Of a stretch of 64,000 nucleotides of DNA, positions 58,516-64,000 are shown in pieces. The notes below the pieces were generated by a model. It was not told the origin of the DNA. It saw only the letters and a program-made list of their open reading frames with translations, and did not search any database. Position 1 is the stretch's first letter; every line of letters starts with the position of its first letter. The position numbers were made by a program, and so were the translations under genes. The DNA is from Salvelinus alpinus (Eukaryota > Chordata > Actinopteri > Salmoniformes > Salmonidae), in assembly GCF_045679555.1 (NCBI RefSeq), contig NC_092091.1, forward strand, positions 76,429,938 through 76,493,937. The letters are read 5' to 3'.

Positions 58516-59050
58516 GGCAAACTGTCTATGTGTAGCTAGCTACAGTTAAGAGTTCGTAACATTTAGGTACTTTTGTTCAGGTGGGTCAGTGTTAACGATC
58601 CAGCTCAGCAAAAGTCTAGGAAGCAAGCTAGCTAGCTAACGTTAGCAGGCTAGCTACTGTTGGATGTTGTCTCTCTCAATGACGGTCCTAATAACAATTG
58701 TAATACTTTCTAGATATAAGATGTAGCATTTACTGTATGAGGATATTCGAACAAAGAAATACCATAGGCATTGAAAGAACGCAAGCTTATGGCAGTTCGA
58801 TAATTAACGTTTGATAGTTACAGAGCCAACACTAAAATCACAGACAGAACAATGAGACAGATATTTCCCCGGAAGAATAAAATGTTAAGCATCCGCTTAG
58901 ACTTTCCACTCACTACCAAATATGGTAGTGAGAGGAAGCATACTGGCCGGAGGTGGGAGAATATGGAACGACATTTTATTTTTATTTTTTTGGTGGATCA
59001 GCTTAATATTGCGGAAAGAATGTTGCTTCCATCAATGTAATTGTCTGCAT
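58516..59050. other. Upstream region between divergent exons, no gene seen
   Basis: Contains 'gctagctagctaacgttagc' type sequence often found near fish promoters. No clear element; the short frame at 58852 is unsupported. Confidence 0.4.
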
Positions 59051-60960
59051 CATTTCCAATCCCCCATATTATTTTGGTAAATATATATATCCATACACGC
59101 ATGCATACATATACACATATATACATACACATACCTATATAGACATACATACTTTTTTAAAGAATATACCTTTATTATTATTCACCGCAAACCCTACCAC
59201 CGATCCCCCAATTGGAGTAAACTAATAAACACTTCTGCTTTTACCTTCAATTTATACATCTTATACACATTTTACAGACACAGTCTACTTTACAATAGTT
59301 CTCTCTTGTTTGTTCTTAGTCCTTCCTCTATTGCTGATGTCCATCCAGTTTGATTTCTATTTGTAACTGTGCTATTTCACAAAAGTTCCGAACCTATATA
59401 CATTTTACAGATCCCGTATGTTTTACATTGTTTATCTTGTTATTAGTCCCACCCTTCAGCTCCATTCAACCCCTCCCATCTATCTCTCAACATGATCCAT
59501 TTCGGATTTCTATTTGCCATATATTTTTCAACTGTGCTGTGATGCTTCACAAAATAATTTAACCTTACAATTCTCATAGCTTCTCCAGATTGTAAATTTA
59601 AAAAAAATGTTTTTGCTAAAATAATTATTATATTATTGATTGATTGACTATGGCTTTTCAAATCACCCAGTATTGCTATCTGTAGCGTTAGTTCTAGGAA
59701 AATGTTGCAATTCTTCAGCCATTCCTGGACCTGTGACCAAAAACGAGCTACATATGGACAATACCAAAATAAATTATCTAATAACGGCCTCCTCACAGCA
59801 GAATCTGCATAGCTGGGAAGATTGTATCCCCCATATATATAACATTCTATTAGTTGCAAGAATTTTGTATAGTAATTTAAATCGAAAAATTCGAAGTTTT
59901 GAATCCGGCGTTGTTTTGCGTATCGATAGATAGACCCATAGATAGACCCATTCCATAAACCATGTGCCATGGAATGGGTACATCGAAAATCTCTTCCCAA
60001 CTATTTTGCAATTTATATGGCACAGCTGTCCGTTTTTTGGTCCTTAAATGAAATTGGTATATGTTTTTATTTATCACACTTTTCTTTAACCATTTATGTT
60101 CTTTAATACAGGGCCGACATACAAGTTCCTTACTTTTTTCCTCTTCAACTTGCCTCTTCCATTTTTGTGGTAATGCTGCAATTAATTGGTTGTAATTTTG
60201 GGTAGAGCAGACATTTCCATATGTCTGTGTTAGTTGCATGTGTGACATAACTCCACCAGTCCTATTTATGATATCATTCACTAAAATTATACATTTTTTA
60301 AAACATTTCTTCGATAAATACAGTTTTTTTTTTATCAATTAGTATATTTGAATATAACCACAATATTTGTTGTACTATTTGTTCCGTCCTTTCAGGTCGA
60401 TTAAACTGAAATTACAACCAACTTTCTAAGGCTTGTTTAAAAAATAAAGATATTTTGGAGATTAATTCCTTTTCAAGCAACCGAAAGTGAGCAGGTGTAT
60501 TCTGAATAAATGGGAAAAAGGCCATTCCTGAACATAGGATGAGACATTCGTACCAATTTACTAGAGAACCAGTTTGGATTTAAGTATAACTTTTGTATGA
60601 CTGATGCCTTTAGTGAGAGGTCTAATGCTTTAATATTTAATAAGTTCTGCCCTCCGAATTCATATTCGTTATATAAATAGGCCCTTTTAATTTTATCTGG
60701 CTTGCCGTTCCAAATACAATTTTATATTTTTTGTTCATATAATTTTAAAAGCAGGTCACTAGGTGTAGGCAAAACCATAAGCAAATAGATAAACTGTGAT
60801 ATGACTAAAGAGTTAATCAGGGTGATTTTTCCACAAATAGACAGGTATTTTCCTTTCCATGGTAGCAAGATCGTATCTATTTTTGCTAACTTTCTATAAA
60901 AAGTATAGCTCATCGATGAAACATTTGATCTCAAAACAGTTTTCTGTTCCCATAACTATT
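59051..60960 (-). mobile_element. L1-like LINE, 3' half
   Basis: Minus-strand blocks include GKYLSICGKITLINSLVISQ (60722-60934), QLTQTYGNVCSTQNYN, LLHxLFWYCPYVARFWSQV-like LLDNLFWYCPYVARFW (about 59760), and ILGDLKSHSQSIN, then the 3' region. This order is that of the region downstream of RT in L1/Tx1-clade ORF2. Many frame breaks make it inactive. The palm YxDD box is not present. Confidence 0.75.
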
Positions 60961-61575
60961 ATCTGTTATGAACAGAGTGTACCATGTAGGCGATTTTTTT
61001 TTTTTTAATCACGTTGTTTAGAAGGAGCGTCAAGGCGAATTGAGTTACTGCACAGGTGCAATTCAGAGGACCGGGAAATAACGGAAATATGCAGATGAAT
61101 GCTAGAACGCGCCAATAGGATCTCGCTAGTTCGTGGTTGGCTCTGCCCACCACTTTCCTTGTTCTGCCCACTATGACTAATTTGTTCCCATTGGAAACAA
61201 CAGGCTGTGTCTATCTTGGTCTAGTTATAATAAACCTTTGCTGAAGTCATTCCCAAAAAACAATAGCACTTCCGGAAACAAACCTACGGATCTGGTAGTG
61301 GGACAATCTACACTACGCTCCTTTCTGGAGAGAAAATGTCTTTATTTGAACAAAACCTTTGCATGTTCTCATGACTGTAAATAAGGTTGAAAATACAATC
61401 CGGCTAATTTGATAAAATTGTGTAAAATATTTACAGGAAATCTACACACCACTCAGTGCGTCACACAAAGCACTGGGTGCCGTGTCCATAGAATAAGAAG
61501 TTATGTTCTGATCAATCCTGTACGTTATATTCGAAATAATAATCGATTGTACATGTATATGAGTGTTGGTTGAAG
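60961..61575. other. 5' flank of the plus-strand zinc-finger-type gene
   Basis: No coding sequence is seen. Promoter elements cannot be assigned with confidence. Confidence 0.4.
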
Positions 61576-61891
61576 ATGGCTGCCACCAACATGTCGAACG
61601 ACAGTTTTAAAATTCAGTTCGCCTCTGTTATGGAGAGTGTATTGAAGACTGCAGTCACCGAGACAACGCAACTTTTCGAAACAACTATTGCGGATCTGCG
61701 AGCCAAAATATCCAGAATAAAAGAAGAGAACGAGGACCTCAAATCGAGTCTTCGATCCCATGAAATAACGAAGAGATGGACCGGTGAAAGTGAACGCCAA
61801 ACCTTAGAGCCCAGACCGAGTCAAAGTACAACACGTATCGGAAAATGTGACATCGGCGTTCAATGCGGTAAAGGTGAAAATTTAACTACTG

Positions 61892-61989
<98 letters not shown>

Positions 61990-64000
61990 CGTTCAAATTA
62001 CTCACCCATGATCACACATCCTGATAACTAGTTAGCTGAGCGTGTAGGCTCATAGCTAATTTTTTCCAAAACTACTTCATGTAGCTACGTTTAATTTGTA
62101 TATACTACAATATTAGGCAGAACATATCGTTTTGAGAGGTGTAGTCTATATTATTATGCATTCATAAATGACTGATAAGAGATCCTTCATAACCTAGGGA
62201 TTGATATGTCACCCAAAATGATAGGTATGTTGCAACCATAGAAATAGATAACATAGAACGTACTTGGAACCTCAAACACTGCCAATTTGACTGGATTCTA
62301 TTTGTATGGTTGCAACACAGGATGTTGAAATGTTCTGTCACATCAGTTGGTTTCTAATCTTTAACTCAGAGTTTTTTGTGTGCCTTTTATCCTAAGTACA
62401 TCTCTCTCCTGGTCTGGTATTTTCAGTTTGGGCGGTGGACCAGCATCTGCGGGATGAGAACCAGGGGACGGAGCTGCACTGTGGAGCGTATGACGAGGAG
62501 GGCAACCCACAGATGGCCTTTGTTCTGATCAAACAGGAGGTGGATTGGGTAAGACAGGCTTCTAGCCTGAGTCCCCACCTAGTCTAAGTCCCAGATCTTT
62601 TTGTGCTGTCTTGTCAATTCACCACCTCTCTATACTCAACCTGTTGTTGGTGAACCCAGAAAAAAGAAAAACCTTCACACTGCGCTTGCTAGTATCACTT
62701 GTTCATTTAAGATTATGTACATCGGCCTCACAGTCTTTGTCAGAGTTTTCGATGACCCTAAGCTTTTATGGTTGATTGTGCCATTGTCCCCCCCCCCATC
62801 AGGAGGCGGACTATTCTGATGACTACTCCCCCGGGTACATACTGCTGAAGAAGGAGGGGGGAGAGCCCCCGACTCTGGTCCGCAGACAACCTCTCAGAGA
62901 GTTACCAGGCAGAGGTAGGAACTAGGGAGAACTGCTTCTGAATCACACATCTTATTACAATGTATTAAAGAGTATTGGGATGAGAACCGGGCTCTAATAA
63001 TATCTATAATAATCTCTCCACTGTTATTCTCTCTGTCTTTTGTTCTTTCTCTGTCTCTCTCTGCATCTCTCTCTTTCCACTATCCCCGCCACCTTTCTCC
63101 ATCCTGTCCCTCTGTAGCCCTGGTCCCTCCTGGAGCCCTCAGGGCCCTGGTCAACCGTTACACCCAGGAAAGGCCTCCCACCACCCAGTCTACGTCAGGA
63201 GCCGCAGCGGCCGTCCTCCAGGGAGATCCAGACACCCAGGAGGTCCCCCAGGCTCTCAGCCCATCCCAGCCCAGGACCAGAGAGGTTACCAGTGGCAGTG
63301 CAGGCCAGGCCCCTGGAGCAGAACAGCAGTCACTGGTAATACCAGCAGCAGAGCCTCCATCAACATTACACCTGACAGCATCTCCTCAATCAGCAGCCAC
63401 TATCCAGTCTACATCAACTGTCCTGTCTGCTGTAATGGCCCAGTCCACGGTAACTAGTCTGTCAAAAGAAACTGTCCAAATGACCACAGCGGTCCAGTCG
63501 ACCGTAGCGGTGAAGTCGACAGCAGCAGCGTCAGAGCGCCCGCCACCTGTCCTCTCCGGGTTACCCAGAACCCCTCTTCAGGATACACAGCCCAGCTCCG
63601 TAGCCCCTCGTCCTCCTCGATCATCACCATCACAGTCTCACACAGACGTTCTACATGTAGCTCGTCCAATAGCAGTGCCCTCAATACAACCAGCTAGGCC
63701 TACAGCTGTACCTGATGGACCACCGGCCACACCACCAACACAACCGCAACCGTCTACAGTTTTGGAGCAGTTGGGTGTTGCCACGGAAACATCGCTAACA
63801 CCACCGGTCCAGTCCGCTCCGTCTCCGACTGTGTTGACAGAACCTGCCGGCCCCCCTGAGAAGCAGGCGTCGTTGGTCACTGAGCATGTGCAACGCTCCT
63901 CCACTGTGCCACGACCGAAGTCACCTGCTGTCCCAGAGAGGATGTCTGATGATGCTCCTCCTCAGCTGTCAGCCCCTGCTGTAACTACACCCTCTGGCTG
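61576..64000 (+). CDS. Zinc-finger-family-type gene, exons 1-4, open at right edge
   Basis: Exons 61576-61873, 62427-62548, 62803-62914 and 63118 to beyond 64000, all GT/AG and in consistent phase. Exon 1 encodes MAATNMSNDSFKIQFASVM, then a coiled coil (TIADLRAKISRIKEENEDL). It is related in size, phase and sequence to the exon at 58233. Exon 2 is acidic (VWAVDQHLRDENQGTEL ... AFVLIKQEVDW), exon 3 acidic then basic (EADYSDDYSPGYILLKKE), and exon 4 is long and Pro/Ser/Thr/Ala-rich, with no fingers yet. A second ATG (61591, MSNDSF) matches the start of the relative better. Likely a nuclear regulator; zinc fingers or another DNA-binding domain are expected further right (inference). Confidence 0.75.
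61893..61988. repeat. (TATC)n microsatellite in intron 1
   Basis: About 24 uninterrupted tetranucleotide units, starting 20 bp after the exon 1 donor. Confidence 0.97.

Noticed and set aside
58852-59040. 62-codon plus-strand frame starting MRQIFPRKNKML
   Set aside because: No family motif, no splice context, AT-rich surroundings next to LINE sequence.

Overview
The window is vertebrate nuclear DNA from a teleost fish, most likely a salmonid. The reasons are a spliced vertebrate gene, several Tc1-like transposon families, L2/Rex-like, L1-like and other LINE fragments, tRNA-derived SINEs, long CA/GA microsatellites, and interspersed repeats I recognise from salmonid genomes. There are no bacterial-style genes or operons. 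Tandem repeats make up roughly a third of the sequence. Nearly all very long open frames here are artefacts of tandem units whose length is a multiple of three.

The central gene is on the minus strand, 38890 down to 17218. It is a complete 17-exon VWA7-like gene (von Willebrand factor A domain-containing protein 7). I rebuilt it exon by exon from GT/AG sites; all phases agree and give a predicted 937-residue secreted or surface protein. The last four exons occur again at 52595-49786 with identical lengths and phases, and a scrap of the last exon lies at 12943-13009. Flanking DNA is repeated in the same order (about 0.4-10 kb and 41.4-48.2 kb), including a conserved AATAAA downstream of each copy. 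The window is therefore part of a head-to-tail VWA7 tandem array, and another copy is expected just left of base 1.

Layout: 0-1.8 kb, intergenic duplicated block with a solo LTR; 1.86-7.8 kb, a 24-bp minisatellite; 7.8-10.1 kb, duplicated 3' flank with a LINE insertion; 10-17 kb, transposon remnants and the VWA7 scrap; 17.2-38.9 kb, the VWA7-like gene, whose introns hold LINE, Tc1 and SINE insertions and large tandem arrays; 39-41 kb, a 66-bp array; 41.4-48.8 kb, the second intergenic block with a LINE; 49.8-53.75 kb, the truncated VWA7 copy; 54.5-56.4 kb, a 49-bp array and a broken piggyBac transposase running into a 100-base assembly gap (56424-56523); 56.5-61 kb, LINE and DNA-transposon remnants; 58.5 and 61.6 kb, two divergently transcribed, related first exons of a zinc-finger-type family; 61.6-64 kb, the 5' part of the plus-strand member, running off the right edge.

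The most unusual feature is that two large intronic minisatellites (42 bp x about 162; 48 bp x 17) are built from the exon 3 and exon 2 ends of the VWA7 gene, splice donor included. The introns thus carry long arrays of decoy 5' splice sites. Other arrays arose inside transposon coding sequence, and paralogous arrays differ greatly in copy number between the duplicated blocks.
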